From positions 930,001 through 994,000 of the forward strand of contig NZ_JALGBH010000001.1 in assembly GCF_022809115.1 (NCBI RefSeq): 64,000 nt of DNA, given 5' to 3'. Positions 28,324-37,742 of this stretch are shown here, one piece after another. Both the position numbers and the translations under genes were made by a program. The notes under the pieces are model-generated. The model was not told the origin of the DNA, ran no database searches, and saw only the letters and a program-made list of their open reading frames with translations. The stretch comes from Pedobacter montanisoli (lineage in GTDB: Bacteria; Bacteroidota; Bacteroidia; Sphingobacteriales; Sphingobacteriaceae). Numbering within the stretch: the stretch's first letter is position 1; every line of letters begins with the position of its first letter.

Positions 28324-28358
28324 AAAGCATGAGTAAAATATTTTACTCATGCTTTTTT
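28324..28358 (+). terminator. strong intrinsic terminator after the first susD
   Basis: AAAGCATGAGTAAAAT (28324-28339) and ATTTTACTCATGCTTT (28340-28355) form a perfect 16-base palindrome, followed by a T-tract. Confidence 0.9.
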
Positions 28359-28563
28359 ATTTTAATTAAAATTGAAACAGAGTGTCCGTTTAGAAAACAA
28401 AATTGCTAGCATGCTGATTTGTAGGATGATTGCCCCTAGTAGCCGTTCTTGGTAAGAATTTGCGGTTTTTTACGTGTTTAAAGTTTTTGCTTTTTTTAGA
28501 AAAAGCTTTTAAAATAGTTTGGAGCCTTTTTTTTTAAAAAAACATTTCTCATATTTACTATCG
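28359..28563. other. intergenic region upstream of the second susC
   Basis: About 205 bases with no coding frame worth calling. It holds a hairpin GCTTTTT (28489-28495) / AAAAAGC (28500-28506) with loop TTAG and then an A/T-rich promoter-like stretch ending CATATTTACT just before the leader hairpin at 28564. Confidence 0.4.
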
Positions 28564-28594
28564 ATAAGGGTTTTTGCGTTTTTTGAATCCTTAT
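28564..28594 (+). promoter_or_regulatory. 5' leader hairpin of the second susC gene
   Basis: ATAAGGG (28564-28570) pairs with TCCTTAT (28588-28594) through six Watson-Crick pairs and one G-T pair. The 5' arm and the loop start TTTTTGCG are identical to those at 23364; the 3' arm differs in sequence yet still pairs. Confidence 0.5.
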
Positions 28595-28636
28595 TTAAAC
28601 TAAAAAATTATTTAATAACTAACCAAATTCATGTTT

Positions 28637-31600
28637 ATGAAAAAAAGACTACTCATGATGCTTTTCGGTATTTTTGTGCTTGCTGCTCAGGTGTTTGCCC
28701 AGCAGGCTACAGTTACTGGAAAAGTTTTTGATGAAGACCGATTGCCGTTACCTGGGGCATCCGTAAGGATTAAGGGACAGACAACGGCTGTATCTACTTC
28801 AAGTGATGGATACTATAGTATCAAGGCGTCTGTTGGTCAGACGTTGGTTTTTTCTTTTGTTGGAACTATTACTCAAGAAATAACCGTTAAAACTCCAACA
28901 ATTGATGTGGTTTTAAAATCAGATGCCAATCAGCTATCTGAAGTTAAAATTACAGGAGCTATGGGAATCAAAGAAGAGAAAAGAGCCCTTGGAGCTTCAA
29001 GTCAATCTATAAAAGGTACAGAAGTTGCTCAAACTCAAAGAGAAAATTTTATTAACGGTCTTCAGGGAAGAGTTGCGGGTTTAACCGTAAATAGCACTTC
29101 TGGTGTTCCGGGAGCATCTAGTTCCATTATTCTTCGTGGTATAAGCTCTATTAACAGTAGTAACCAGCCATTAATCGTAATTGATGGTATTCCTTCTGAT
29201 AATAATACCTTTGCTACAGGTGAATTAGCCTCTAGTGGTGCAACAGCAACATCTTTTGAAAATAGGGGGGTTGACTTTACAAACCGTTCATCAGATTTTA
29301 GTCCTGAAGACATTGAAGATATTACGGTATTAAAAGGTCCTGAAGCTGCAGCTCTTTATGGTATTGATGCTGCAAACGGAGCCATTATTATTACTACAAA
29401 AAGAGGTAAGGCCGGAGATGGAAGGATTAATTACAGCAATGCGTTCAGAATTGACCATGTAACTAAAATGCCTGAAGTACAAAAAGTATATGGTGCAGGA
29501 GCAAGTGGTCTGGATGATGAAACCTATGCTTATTTTGGATCAAAATATAGAGAGGGTACTCAGTTTTATGATAATATCTCTAATTTCTTTCAGACATCTT
29601 TAACACAAAAACACAATTTATCATTTGAAGGTGGTTCAGAAAAAGCTACTTATAGAATTTCTTCAACCTATAATAACCAAAAAGGTGTGGTTCCTCACAC
29701 AGGATATGATCGTTTTACATTAAATGGAGCTTCAACAGCTAAAATTAATAGCTGGTTTAATGTTGATTTATCCTTGACTTACAGCTATTCTAAAAACGAT
29801 AAAGTTTTTAAAGGCGGTGGCGGACCTCTCATTGGACTATTAATGTGGCCGGTTACAGATGACGCTTCAAATTATCTTACACCGGGAGGTTTAAGAAGAA
29901 AAATATTTACAGGTGTAAGTTATGCTAATGAGATAGATAACCCTTATTTCAATATCAATAAAAATGATTTATATGATGTAAATAATAGAGTTTTTGCAGC
30001 TACTAGCTTGGTAATTACGCCAATCAAAGATTTATCTTTTACAACTAGAGTAGGATTTGATGTGGGTACATTTGAAAGTATGACTTTTCAGCACCCAGAA
30101 TCGGCTAGAGCTTACACCAGAAAAGGAGCTTTAGATCAGGTTACCAGAACTTCTCAGAATTTAAATATCAACAGTTTTGTAAGGTATTCGAAAAAAATTA
30201 TACCTAAATTAAACTTTAATGTTTTAGCAGGCGCTGAAATTAAATCAGAAGAATCTAATGCATTATCTACTTATGGTGAGAAGTTCTTAGAGCCAAATTT
30301 TGAGTCGATTAATAATACCGATGGTTTATCAAGAAAAGTGTTGACTACAAAATATCAAAGAAGAGTTGCATCTATATATGGTCAGGTTCAACTTAATTAT
30401 GATAAAATTCTTTATGTAACTGCAACAGGAAGAAATGACTGGACTTCAACTTTACCAGTGCCAAATAATTCTTTCTTTTATCCTTCTTTGTCAACAAGTT
30501 TAAACTTTACAGATATTAAGGCATTATCTGGAATTAAAAAAGTATTAAATTATGGTAAATTAAAAGCAAGTATTGCTCAGGTAGGTCGTGATGCAAGAGC
30601 GTATAAAATTTATCCGGCATTACAATTCGAAGACAACTCCGTTGGGGGTTATCGCTATGGTTTTACAGGACCTAACTTTGGTTTAAAACCAGAAATGGCA
30701 ACTTCTTATGAATTTGGTACAGAGTTGTCGTTTTTAAATAGCAGAATTAATTTAGAATTTGCTTATTACAAAAAGAAAACAGAAGACCAGATTGTAAGAG
30801 ATATCAGAGCAAGTTATGCTACGGGTTTCGTATTAACAGATATGAACGGAGGGGTTACACAAAACCATGGTTATGAAACTTTGTTAACTGTAAAGCCAAT
30901 CATGAAAAAAGACTTTACATGGAATGTAATTGCTAATTTTGACATTTCAAGATCTAAAGTAGTTTCTTTACCTCGTGATTTACCAGAATCTTATAATTCA
31001 GATACCTGGTTATATAATGATATAAGAAAATCAGCCAGGCCGGGAAGTTCATTAACTGCCTTTTCAGGTAAATTCTACCTTAGAAATGATGCGGGAGATA
31101 TCTTAATAGATCCAGCAACTGGATTGCCTTATCGTACTCAGGATTTCATATTAAATGGTACAGATACCTGGCCAAAATGGACCTTAGGTTTAACCAATGA
31201 GTTTTCATTTAAAGATTTCAGATTATCTTTCTTACTTGATTTTAGAAAAGGGGGAGATGTGTTAAATGCTACAGAACATTTTTTAACGCAAAAAGGTTTA
31301 GCTTTAAGAACACTTGATAGAGAAACACCAAGAGTAATTAAAGGCGTATTGAGAGATGGTAAAGAGAATACCGCTAATCCAACAGTAAATAATATTGTAG
31401 TAAATCCATTCTATGATAGCAGATATTATAGTAATATAAGCGAGGAGCTATTTATAGAAAGAAATATAAACTGGATTAGGTTAAGAGATGTTACCTTATC
31501 ATATGCAATACCAAGTAAAGTATTGGCAAGACAGAAATTCTTTAAATCAGCATCAGCATTTATTACAGCTACAGATGTGTTCTTGATCACAAATTATTCA

Positions 31601-31723
31601 GGAGCAGATCCTATTGCTAACGGAAATAACGCAGCTACCGTTGGTGCAGGCGGGATGGGTATTGATTATGGTAACTTCCCAATTTCTACAGGAATAAACT
31701 TTGGAGTTAGAATTGGATTATAA
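28637..31723 (+). CDS. SusC/RagA family TonB-linked outer-membrane protein (second copy)
   Basis: 1028 aa from the ATG at 28637. That ATG aligns with the start of the first susC (both are followed by a Lys-rich stretch and CTACTCATGAT), so I prefer it to the ATG at 28631. The order is signal peptide ending VFAQQ, regulatory beta domain (about 22-100), then KITGAMGIKEEKRALGAS in place of the usual VVGYG box, the plug, and the barrel. It lacks the terminal Phe (ends FGVRIGL), common in this subgroup. The N-terminal 80 residues resemble the first copy while the rest diverges, so cargo probably differs. Confidence 0.94.
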   Translation: MKKRLLMMLFGIFVLAAQVFAQQATVTGKVFDEDRLPLPGASVRIKGQTTAVSTSSDGYYSIKASVGQTLVFSFVGTITQEITVKTPTIDVVLKSDANQLSEVKITGAMGIKEEKRALGASSQSIKGTEVAQTQRENFINGLQGRVAGLTVNSTSGVPGASSSIILRGISSINSSNQPLIVIDGIPSDNNTFATGELASSGATATSFENRGVDFTNRSSDFSPEDIEDITVLKGPEAAALYGIDAANGAIIITTKRGKAGDGRINYSNAFRIDHVTKMPEVQKVYGAGASGLDDETYAYFGSKYREGTQFYDNISNFFQTSLTQKHNLSFEGGSEKATYRISSTYNNQKGVVPHTGYDRFTLNGASTAKINSWFNVDLSLTYSYSKNDKVFKGGGGPLIGLLMWPVTDDASNYLTPGGLRRKIFTGVSYANEIDNPYFNINKNDLYDVNNRVFAATSLVITPIKDLSFTTRVGFDVGTFESMTFQHPESARAYTRKGALDQVTRTSQNLNINSFVRYSKKIIPKLNFNVLAGAEIKSEESNALSTYGEKFLEPNFESINNTDGLSRKVLTTKYQRRVASIYGQVQLNYDKILYVTATGRNDWTSTLPVPNNSFFYPSLSTSLNFTDIKALSGIKKVLNYGKLKASIAQVGRDARAYKIYPALQFEDNSVGGYRYGFTGPNFGLKPEMATSYEFGTELSFLNSRINLEFAYYKKKTEDQIVRDIRASYATGFVLTDMNGGVTQNHGYETLLTVKPIMKKDFTWNVIANFDISRSKVVSLPRDLPESYNSDTWLYNDIRKSARPGSSLTAFSGKFYLRNDAGDILIDPATGLPYRTQDFILNGTDTWPKWTLGLTNEFSFKDFRLSFLLDFRKGGDVLNATEHFLTQKGLALRTLDRETPRVIKGVLRDGKENTANPTVNNIVVNPFYDSRYYSNISEELFIERNINWIRLRDVTLSYAIPSKVLARQKFFKSASAFITATDVFLITNYSGADPIANGNNAATVGAGGMGIDYGNFPISTGINFGVRIGL

Positions 31724-31741
31724 TATTATTTTTTAGAAAAT

Positions 31742-33322
31742 ATGAAAAAGACTTTTGCAAAAATATTATTGATATCTACCATTTTAGCAGGTACAGGCTG
31801 TAAAAAATGGTTGGATGTAAATAAAAACCCTAATGCTCCCGATGTGGTAGCACCAAATCTTTATTTAGGGCCAATGATGACCAATTTTGTTTTTTCACAA
31901 CAAATAGATGGTCGTTATACGGGTAAATATGCTCAGTTCTGGTCGCAGACTACAACTAATGATACTTGGGACAGACACGGTTACCTTTTTACAACAGCAG
32001 ATTATGCTGCCGAACAATGGCGTACAGTTTATTGGTTAATGGGCTATAATCTTATCGATATGATGACCCTTTCTGAGCAACAGCAAAGATGGGATTTGCT
32101 AGGAATAGGATATGTATTAAAAGCATGGGGCTGGTTAAATTTAACTACATTCCATGGTGAGCTGATCATTAAACAGGCTTTTGATACAAGCCTTAAAACC
32201 TTTGATTACGACTCTCAGGAAGTGGTTTACGATGAAATCATCAGATTACTTGATTTAGCTATAGAAAATCTTAAGAAAACAGATGGTAAAGTAGATGCCG
32301 CTTTTATAGGAACAGCAGATAATGTTTATAATGGTAACAGGGAGAAATGGTTAAAACTGGCTTACGGCTTAAAAGCAACAGCTTTAAATCACCTTTCAAA
32401 TAAAACAGGAAAATATAAGCCTGATGACATTATCACAGCTGTAGATAACTCATTTACAAGCAATGCCGATGATGCTAAATTCAAATTCAGTGGGGTAGCT
32501 AATGGGTCTAAAAATTATTTAAGTCCTGATCGTGACAACTTTACACTAGTTCGCCATACCAACTTTTTCCTGAATTTGTTGAATGGAAATCAAAATGGAG
32601 GTGTAACAGATCCTCGTTTAAGTAGATTGATTTTTAAATCGACTGATGGTGGATATTATGGTATTAACCCTACTTATGGTACAACTGGATTAACAACCAA
32701 TCAAATTCCTAAAACAATATGGGGTACTACAGTATCAGGAATTGATTTACCAGGAAACTATGTTTTCAATGCAAAATCAAGCTTCCCTTTATTAACTTAT
32801 GCTCAGCTTCAATTTGTAAAAGCAGAGGCTGCATTCTTAAAAGGCGATAAGGTAACTGCATTAGGCGCTTACAAAAAAGGCATAGCTGCACACATGGATT
32901 TTGTAAATACTGCCAATGCAGAGTCTGCTAATCCAGGTGTTACTCAGATCAGTGCTACAGAGAAAAGTGACTTTTTGGCCTCTGCTGTTGTTCCTACCAA
33001 CCCTAATAATCTGAAATTGGGAGACATTATGACCCAGAAATATATTGTGCAATGGGGATGGGCTTTCAATGAAGCTTGGACAGATTTACGCCGCTACCAT
33101 TATACAGATTTAGAACCTGGAAGTGCTACTGACGAGGTTTTTAGAGGGTTTACTATTCCTGAAGCGAGCAAATTATTTGAGGCAAATGAGGGTAATCCTG
33201 TATATAGAGTTAGGCCAAGGTATAATTCAGAATGGATATGGAATTTAGAATCTTTAAAGAAACTGGGAGGTGATAAATTAAATTACCATACTAAAATAAT
33301 GTGGATTTTTGAAAAAAATTGA
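31742..33322 (+). CDS. SusD-like nutrient-binding lipoprotein (SusD-like family 2)
   Basis: A 526-aa lipoprotein with lipobox LAGTGC (Cys near 20) and the typical start KKWLDVNKNPNAPDVVAPNLYLGPMMTNFVFS, which places it in the SusD-like group paired with SusC proteins of the second type. It starts 18 bases after its susC. The C-terminal region carries WAFNEAWTDLRRYHYTDL, equivalent to the RRxE-type region of classical SusD. The pair suggests import of a different substrate, in this group often peptides or glycopeptides rather than plain glycans. Confidence 0.93.
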   Translation: MKKTFAKILLISTILAGTGCKKWLDVNKNPNAPDVVAPNLYLGPMMTNFVFSQQIDGRYTGKYAQFWSQTTTNDTWDRHGYLFTTADYAAEQWRTVYWLMGYNLIDMMTLSEQQQRWDLLGIGYVLKAWGWLNLTTFHGELIIKQAFDTSLKTFDYDSQEVVYDEIIRLLDLAIENLKKTDGKVDAAFIGTADNVYNGNREKWLKLAYGLKATALNHLSNKTGKYKPDDIITAVDNSFTSNADDAKFKFSGVANGSKNYLSPDRDNFTLVRHTNFFLNLLNGNQNGGVTDPRLSRLIFKSTDGGYYGINPTYGTTGLTTNQIPKTIWGTTVSGIDLPGNYVFNAKSSFPLLTYAQLQFVKAEAAFLKGDKVTALGAYKKGIAAHMDFVNTANAESANPGVTQISATEKSDFLASAVVPTNPNNLKLGDIMTQKYIVQWGWAFNEAWTDLRRYHYTDLEPGSATDEVFRGFTIPEASKLFEANEGNPVYRVRPRYNSEWIWNLESLKKLGGDKLNYHTKIMWIFEKN

Positions 33323-33326
33323 TAAT

Positions 33327-34145
33327 ATGAAAAAGTTAAAAATCATAGTAGCTGCATTAAGTGTGTTCTCAATAGCATGCTTTATAGGTTGTGAAAAAAA
33401 TGCCGTAGAAGATATTACGGTTCCATATAACGGCGCTTTATTTAAATTTTACAATTTTGCATTATCAAGCCCTACAGTAAATGCATATGCAAATAATACT
33501 AAATTTACAGCCATAGCTTCATTAACAGGAGTAGAAAGTGCCGCAGGTACTTCTGCTGGGGGAGTTGCTCCGGCAAGGGGATATTCTTTGGTTCAGGCTG
33601 GTTCAAATATTGTTTTTAGAGTAGTTACTCCAAGCACAATGGCAGCTAGTACTACTACAGGTTTTGGACCTAATTTAGAAATAGCAGCTGTAACAGCATC
33701 GATAGAAGACGGGAAAAACTATAGCTTTTATGCAAGTGGTGTTTTTAACAAAACTACCCAAAAAGCAGATTGCTTTATTATAGAAGATAAATTACCTCAA
33801 CCAGACTCTTCTGCAAGTTACATCAGGCTGGTGAATCCTGGTCATAATACAAGTACATTGTCTTTAGAGATTACAAGAACATTGAAACTGCCTGATGGAT
33901 CTACTATAACAGAAGTAACTACTCCTATTACTGGAGTGCCATATAAGGCCGCCTCTCCTTTTGTTAAAGTTGCTCCAGGTAGTTACTCTTTAAAACTTAC
34001 AGACCAGGCTACAGGTAAATCAGTTACCCGTGCAGCCACCGGTTTTGCTAAAAACAGAGTATATACCTTTACATTAAGAGGAGACTTAATTAGTGGTGTA
34101 GCCAGCAGTCCAACATTATTCTTGGACTTTACGGAAAACCGATAA
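33327..34145 (+). CDS. DUF4397 domain lipoprotein
   Basis: A 272-aa lipoprotein from the ATG at 33327, four bases after the susD stop. The lipobox is CFIGC (Cys near 22). The body is a Thr/Ser/Ala-rich beta-sandwich typical of DUF4397 (ALFKFYNFALSSPTVNAYANN and GKNYSFYASGVF; later SYIRLVNPGHNTSTLSLEI and VAPGSYSLKLTD). The family is common as the last gene of SusCD operons and is thought to be a surface-exposed accessory binding protein. Its operon position ties it to the second SusCD pair. Confidence 0.82.
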   Translation: MKKLKIIVAALSVFSIACFIGCEKNAVEDITVPYNGALFKFYNFALSSPTVNAYANNTKFTAIASLTGVESAAGTSAGGVAPARGYSLVQAGSNIVFRVVTPSTMAASTTTGFGPNLEIAAVTASIEDGKNYSFYASGVFNKTTQKADCFIIEDKLPQPDSSASYIRLVNPGHNTSTLSLEITRTLKLPDGSTITEVTTPITGVPYKAASPFVKVAPGSYSLKLTDQATGKSVTRAATGFAKNRVYTFTLRGDLISGVASSPTLFLDFTENR

Positions 34146-34151
34146 ACGATC

Positions 34152-34186
34152 AAAGCCCATCAATTTTGTTTGATGGGCTTTTTTAT
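34152..34186 (+). terminator. intrinsic terminator after the DUF4397 gene
   Basis: Perfect 12-bp stem AAAGCCCATCAA (34152-34163) / TTGATGGGCTTT (34170-34181), loop TTTTGT, T-tract. The loop also supplies a TTTG that sits at -33 distance from the next gene's -7 box. Confidence 0.9.
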
Positions 34187-34194
34187 TAAATTTG
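34165..34194 (+). promoter_or_regulatory. Bacteroidota-type promoter overlapping the terminator
   Basis: TTTG (34165-34168) in the terminator loop and TAAATTTG (34187-34194) match the -33/-7 elements with an 18-base spacer, slightly short of the usual 19-21. It would drive the 71-aa gene with a leader of about 11 bases. Confidence 0.45.
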
Positions 34195-34211
34195 CTCCAT
34201 AAATAATTATC

Positions 34212-34427
34212 ATGGCAACGTTTACACTTACACCCGAAACCTGGAAAAGAGTTCAAACCAAATTCTTAAGAAAGTATCGCGAGCTGGCAACAGTTGATCT
34301 GGTTTTTACACCCGGACATGAAGATGAGCTGGTTCAAACGTTGGCCAAACTGGTAAACCGTGACCGTAATTATATAGAATTCACCATACGTAAAGCCCTG
34401 GCAGATCCAACTGGTAACAGACTTTAG
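34212..34427 (+). CDS. small basic protein, unknown function
   Basis: A 71-aa soluble protein, mainly helical by its pattern (MATFTLTPETWKRVQTKFLRKYREL, then DELVQTLAKLVNRDRNYIEFTIRKAL). It does not match a domain that I recognise. It has its own promoter-like elements and starts 66 bases after the upstream stop, with a terminator between, so it is not part of the SusCD operon. Codon use and the well-formed start make it a likely real gene. Confidence 0.65.
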   Translation: MATFTLTPETWKRVQTKFLRKYRELATVDLVFTPGHEDELVQTLAKLVNRDRNYIEFTIRKALADPTGNRL

Positions 34428-34501
34428 TCAAGAGTTCAAACAATTTTCTTAAATTTACTTCTCCGGATAACACACAAACGTGTTTGAAAACTCAGCATCT
34501 C

Positions 34502-36184
34502 ATGAGAAAAGTAAATAAAATCATTATCCTCATAGGCATAGGTATATTATCCATAAGCTTTGCCTTCAAAGAAGATCTTTTTCAGGTATCTAAGAACTTA
34601 GACATTTTTGCATCAGTTTACAAAGAAGTAAGTATAAACTATGTAGAAGACTCTAATCCTGCTGGTTTAATGAAAACAGGAATAGATGCCATGTTGAATA
34701 GTCTCGATCCTTATACCGAATATGTTCCCGAATCAGAAATAGAAAATTATAAACTTAAATATGTAAGTACGCAATACGGTGGTATTGGAGCAGGTACACT
34801 GGTTATAGATGGAAAACTATTTATTAATGAAGTAACGGAGGGAAATCCGGCACATAAAGGAGATGTACGTCCAGGAGACCAGATTGTTAAAATTAATGGA
34901 ATAGAAGTAAAAGATAAAGACAGAGCAGAAGTTAGTCAGCTTTTACGTGGGCCCAAAGGAACACAGGTTTCATTAGTTTTGGTTAGAGATGGAGCTGTAG
35001 TGAATAAAACCCTTGCCCGCGAAGAAATTAAGCAACCTAATGTTTCTTATTCAGGTATGCTTGACAACCAGATTGGATACATTAAACTGGATAAGTTTTT
35101 AGAAAACTCGGGGCAGGAAGTTAAGGATGCGTTAGAAAAGATCAACAAGCAAAATCCTAAAGGGCTAATTTTAGATCTTCGCAATAATGGAGGCGGTATT
35201 TTACAGGAAGCAGTTAAAATTGTAAATCTTTTTGTAGATAAAAATGTGTTAGCGGTAATACAGAAAGGGCGTAACCCCGAAAAATCTATCAATTACTATA
35301 CACAAAATATTCCTTTGGCTCCACAAACCCCTTTGGTTGTATTGGTAAACAGAGGTTCTGCCTCTGCATCAGAAATTGTAGCTGGTGCTTTGCAAGATCT
35401 AGACAGAGCTATTATAGTAGGTCAGATAAGCTTTGGAAAAGGATTGGTTCAGCAAACCTTTAATCTTCCGTATAACAGTCTGGTAAAGGTTACGGTAGCA
35501 AAATATTACACACCATCAGGAAGATGCATACAGGCCTTGGATTATGCGCATAAAAAGAAAGACGGAACGGCAAGTAAGTTTGCGGATTCGACATTAAAGC
35601 CATTCAGAACCAAAGCCGGACGAACTGTTTATGATGGTAATGGCATATATCCTGATGTTACAGTAGAACAGGATAAACTGAGTCCGGTTACAATTTCTCT
35701 TATTACTAAAAACCTGTTTTTTGATTATGCAAACAATTTCAGAAAGAATAATAAAGAAGTTGGAACTGCCAATAAATTCCAGCTTTCAGATGCGGCATAT
35801 ACTCAGTTTATAAATGCTGTTTCGGGTAAAAATTATAATTATACTTCAAATACTGAACGCCTGTTAACGGCCCTAAAAGAAGAGGCTGAAAAAGAGAATA
35901 AGCTGGCTTTGGTAAAAACAGATATAGAAGATCTGAAGGTAAAGGTTAGCCAAGCCAAAAAAACAGATTTAACTACGCATAAAGACGAAATAAAACGAAT
36001 GCTTGAAACCCAAATCATTTCTCGTTATTATTTTGAGCGAGGCAAAATAGAGCAATCTTTTCAATACGATAAAGAACTGATCAAAGCTCAATCTATTCTG
36101 GCTAACGGACAGCAGATGTTGGCTATTTTAAAAGGAGATGGAACCTATAAGAATATAGGTAGCCCTGTTCTTAAAGTAGATTAA
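34502..36184 (+). CDS. S41 family C-terminal processing peptidase
   Basis: A 560-aa exported protease from the ATG at 34502 (a TTG at 34484 is in frame). An uncleaved or signal helix occupies about 5-25. A PDZ domain (about 85-165, YGGIGAGTLVIDGKLFI and VRPGDQIVKINGIEV) precedes the S41 protease core. The catalytic Ser is in NRGSASASEIVAGAL and the Lys in ISFGKGLVQQ, giving the Ser/Lys dyad of CtpA/Prc enzymes. The last 170 residues form a helical extension rich in Lys and Glu. Role: trimming or degrading envelope proteins. Confidence 0.93.
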   Translation: MRKVNKIIILIGIGILSISFAFKEDLFQVSKNLDIFASVYKEVSINYVEDSNPAGLMKTGIDAMLNSLDPYTEYVPESEIENYKLKYVSTQYGGIGAGTLVIDGKLFINEVTEGNPAHKGDVRPGDQIVKINGIEVKDKDRAEVSQLLRGPKGTQVSLVLVRDGAVVNKTLAREEIKQPNVSYSGMLDNQIGYIKLDKFLENSGQEVKDALEKINKQNPKGLILDLRNNGGGILQEAVKIVNLFVDKNVLAVIQKGRNPEKSINYYTQNIPLAPQTPLVVLVNRGSASASEIVAGALQDLDRAIIVGQISFGKGLVQQTFNLPYNSLVKVTVAKYYTPSGRCIQALDYAHKKKDGTASKFADSTLKPFRTKAGRTVYDGNGIYPDVTVEQDKLSPVTISLITKNLFFDYANNFRKNNKEVGTANKFQLSDAAYTQFINAVSGKNYNYTSNTERLLTALKEEAEKENKLALVKTDIEDLKVKVSQAKKTDLTTHKDEIKRMLETQIISRYYFERGKIEQSFQYDKELIKAQSILANGQQMLAILKGDGTYKNIGSPVLKVD

Positions 36185-36189
36185 AATTA

Positions 36190-36220
36190 AAAGGCCAAAA
36201 TCATTGATTTTGGCCTTTAG
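36190..36220. terminator. bidirectional intrinsic terminator
   Basis: Perfect 13-bp stem AAAGGCCAAAATC (36190-36202) / GATTTTGGCCTTT (36206-36218) with an ATT loop, between the convergent S41 and ferredoxin genes. Confidence 0.88.
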
Positions 36221-36241
36221 CATATAGTAAATTAGAATAAT

Positions 36242-36571
36242 CTAGTTATCCATCGCGTGTAAACGTACTCTTAAACCATCATACTCAGGGCTTAACTGTA
36301 TTTGACAAGCTAATCTCGAGTTGGGTAATACATCAGGTAGGGTATCTAACATGGCATATTCATCATCGCTCATTTCATTGAGTTTTTCTTCGCCCTCCAT
36401 TATATCTACACAGCAGGTTGCGCAAAGAGCCATGCCTCCACAGGTTGCCAAAATATCATATTCACTGGCTTTTAAAAATTCCATTAAGCTTAAGCCCATA
36501 TCAGTAGGGGCACTTAGAGTGGCTGTGTTGCCTTCCCTGTCTTCAACGTGTATGGTAATATCTGTTGCCAT
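36242..36571 (-). CDS. 2Fe-2S ferredoxin
   Basis: A 109-aa adrenodoxin/plant-type ferredoxin. The cluster cysteines are C44, C50, C53 and C89 in the pattern C-x5-C-x2-C-x35-C; an extra C54 follows directly. The acidic stretch after the third cysteine (MEGEEKLNEMSDDE) is the usual partner-binding face. It starts 3 bases after the stop of the upstream flavoprotein gene, so the two form a reductase-ferredoxin pair that passes electrons from NADPH. Confidence 0.93.
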   Translation of the reverse strand: MATDITIHVEDREGNTATLSAPTDMGLSLMEFLKASEYDILATCGGMALCATCCVDIMEGEEKLNEMSDDEYAMLDTLPDVLPNSRLACQIQLSPEYDGLRVRLHAMDN

Positions 36572-36574
36572 ATC

Positions 36575-37585
36575 TTAAAACTCGCTAATTCCGTTTACAG
36601 TAGTGTATTTCATGGTATATTTTATGCCCGGATTCATGTATTGGTAAGCGCTGTGACTCATCAATGCAGCCTCATGAAAACCACACAAAATTAACTTTAA
36701 TTTATTGGTATAAGTATTAATATCGCCAATGGCGTAAATACCTGGTATGTTTGTAGAATAATCATCAGTATTTACTTCAATAGCACTTTTGCTGATGTTT
36801 AATCCCCAGTTTTCAATAGGGCCTAATTTAGGGCTTAATCCGAATAACGGAATAAGATGATCTGTTTCAATGGTAGTAGTTTCCATGGTCTTATTATGGA
36901 TTACCTCTACCGTTTCTAATTTGCCTTCGCCAGAAACAGCGTTTAAATTACTGTTCAATAGTAAATTTATTTTTCCAGATGCAGCTAACTCCATTACCTT
37001 ATTTACAGAATCAGGAGCACCTCTAAAGCTTTCGCTACGGTGTATCAAAGTAAGTTCTTCTACCATATCAGCCAGGAAAATCGTCCAGTCTAAAGCAGAG
37101 TCTCCACCACCGGCAATCACCATTTTCTGTCCACGATACTTCTCAGGATCCAAAATCATGTAATTAACACCACGGCCATTTTCAAAGTGTTCTAAGCCAG
37201 CTACTGCAGGTTTACGAGGCTCAAAACAACCCAATCCGCCTGCAATTACTATAACTTTGGCTTCTATAACAGTGCCCATGTTTGTTGTAAGCACAAAATC
37301 GGCTTCACCACGTTTTTCTAATCCTTCAATACGTTCACCTAAAGTAAAACCAGGATGAAATGGCTTGGCCTGTTCCATCAGGTTGTCAATAAGTTCCTGG
37401 GCCAAAACCGACGGGAAACCCGGTATATCGTAAATAGGCTTTTTAGGGTAGATTTCTGATAACTGGCCGCCAACCTGAGGTAAATAATCAATTAAATGAC
37501 AACGCATTTTTAATAATCCGGCTTCGAAAATCGCAAATAAACCCACCGGACCAGCGCCAATAATGGCTATATCAGTTGAAATCAT
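36575..37585 (-). CDS. ferredoxin/flavodoxin-NADP+ reductase, thioredoxin-reductase-like type
   Basis: A 336-aa flavoprotein. The FAD motif GAGPVG is at 10-15 and the NADP motif AGGGDSALDW at 158-167; AIGDINTY near the C-terminus closes the FAD site. There is no CxxC pair, so it is not a thioredoxin reductase; the layout fits the YumC-type ferredoxin-NADP reductases. The 2Fe-2S ferredoxin gene 3 bases downstream is the obvious redox partner. Likely role: supplying reduced ferredoxin for biosynthetic oxygenases or Fe-S enzymes. Confidence 0.92.
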   Translation of the reverse strand: MISTDIAIIGAGPVGLFAIFEAGLLKMRCHLIDYLPQVGGQLSEIYPKKPIYDIPGFPSVLAQELIDNLMEQAKPFHPGFTLGERIEGLEKRGEADFVLTTNMGTVIEAKVIVIAGGLGCFEPRKPAVAGLEHFENGRGVNYMILDPEKYRGQKMVIAGGGDSALDWTIFLADMVEELTLIHRSESFRGAPDSVNKVMELAASGKINLLLNSNLNAVSGEGKLETVEVIHNKTMETTTIETDHLIPLFGLSPKLGPIENWGLNISKSAIEVNTDDYSTNIPGIYAIGDINTYTNKLKLILCGFHEAALMSHSAYQYMNPGIKYTMKYTTVNGISEF

Positions 37586-37742
37586 ATTTTAAAATTTGGG
37601 CAAAAATACAAAATTAACTTATAAAAGTATTTGCTTATTTAGAAGAATTCTATATAGATGACAATAAAAGGACGAAAAAGATAGGATGTGAGCAGAGGTG
37701 TCATGAACAATAGCGTTATCATTTTTATTATCTTTGACAGAG

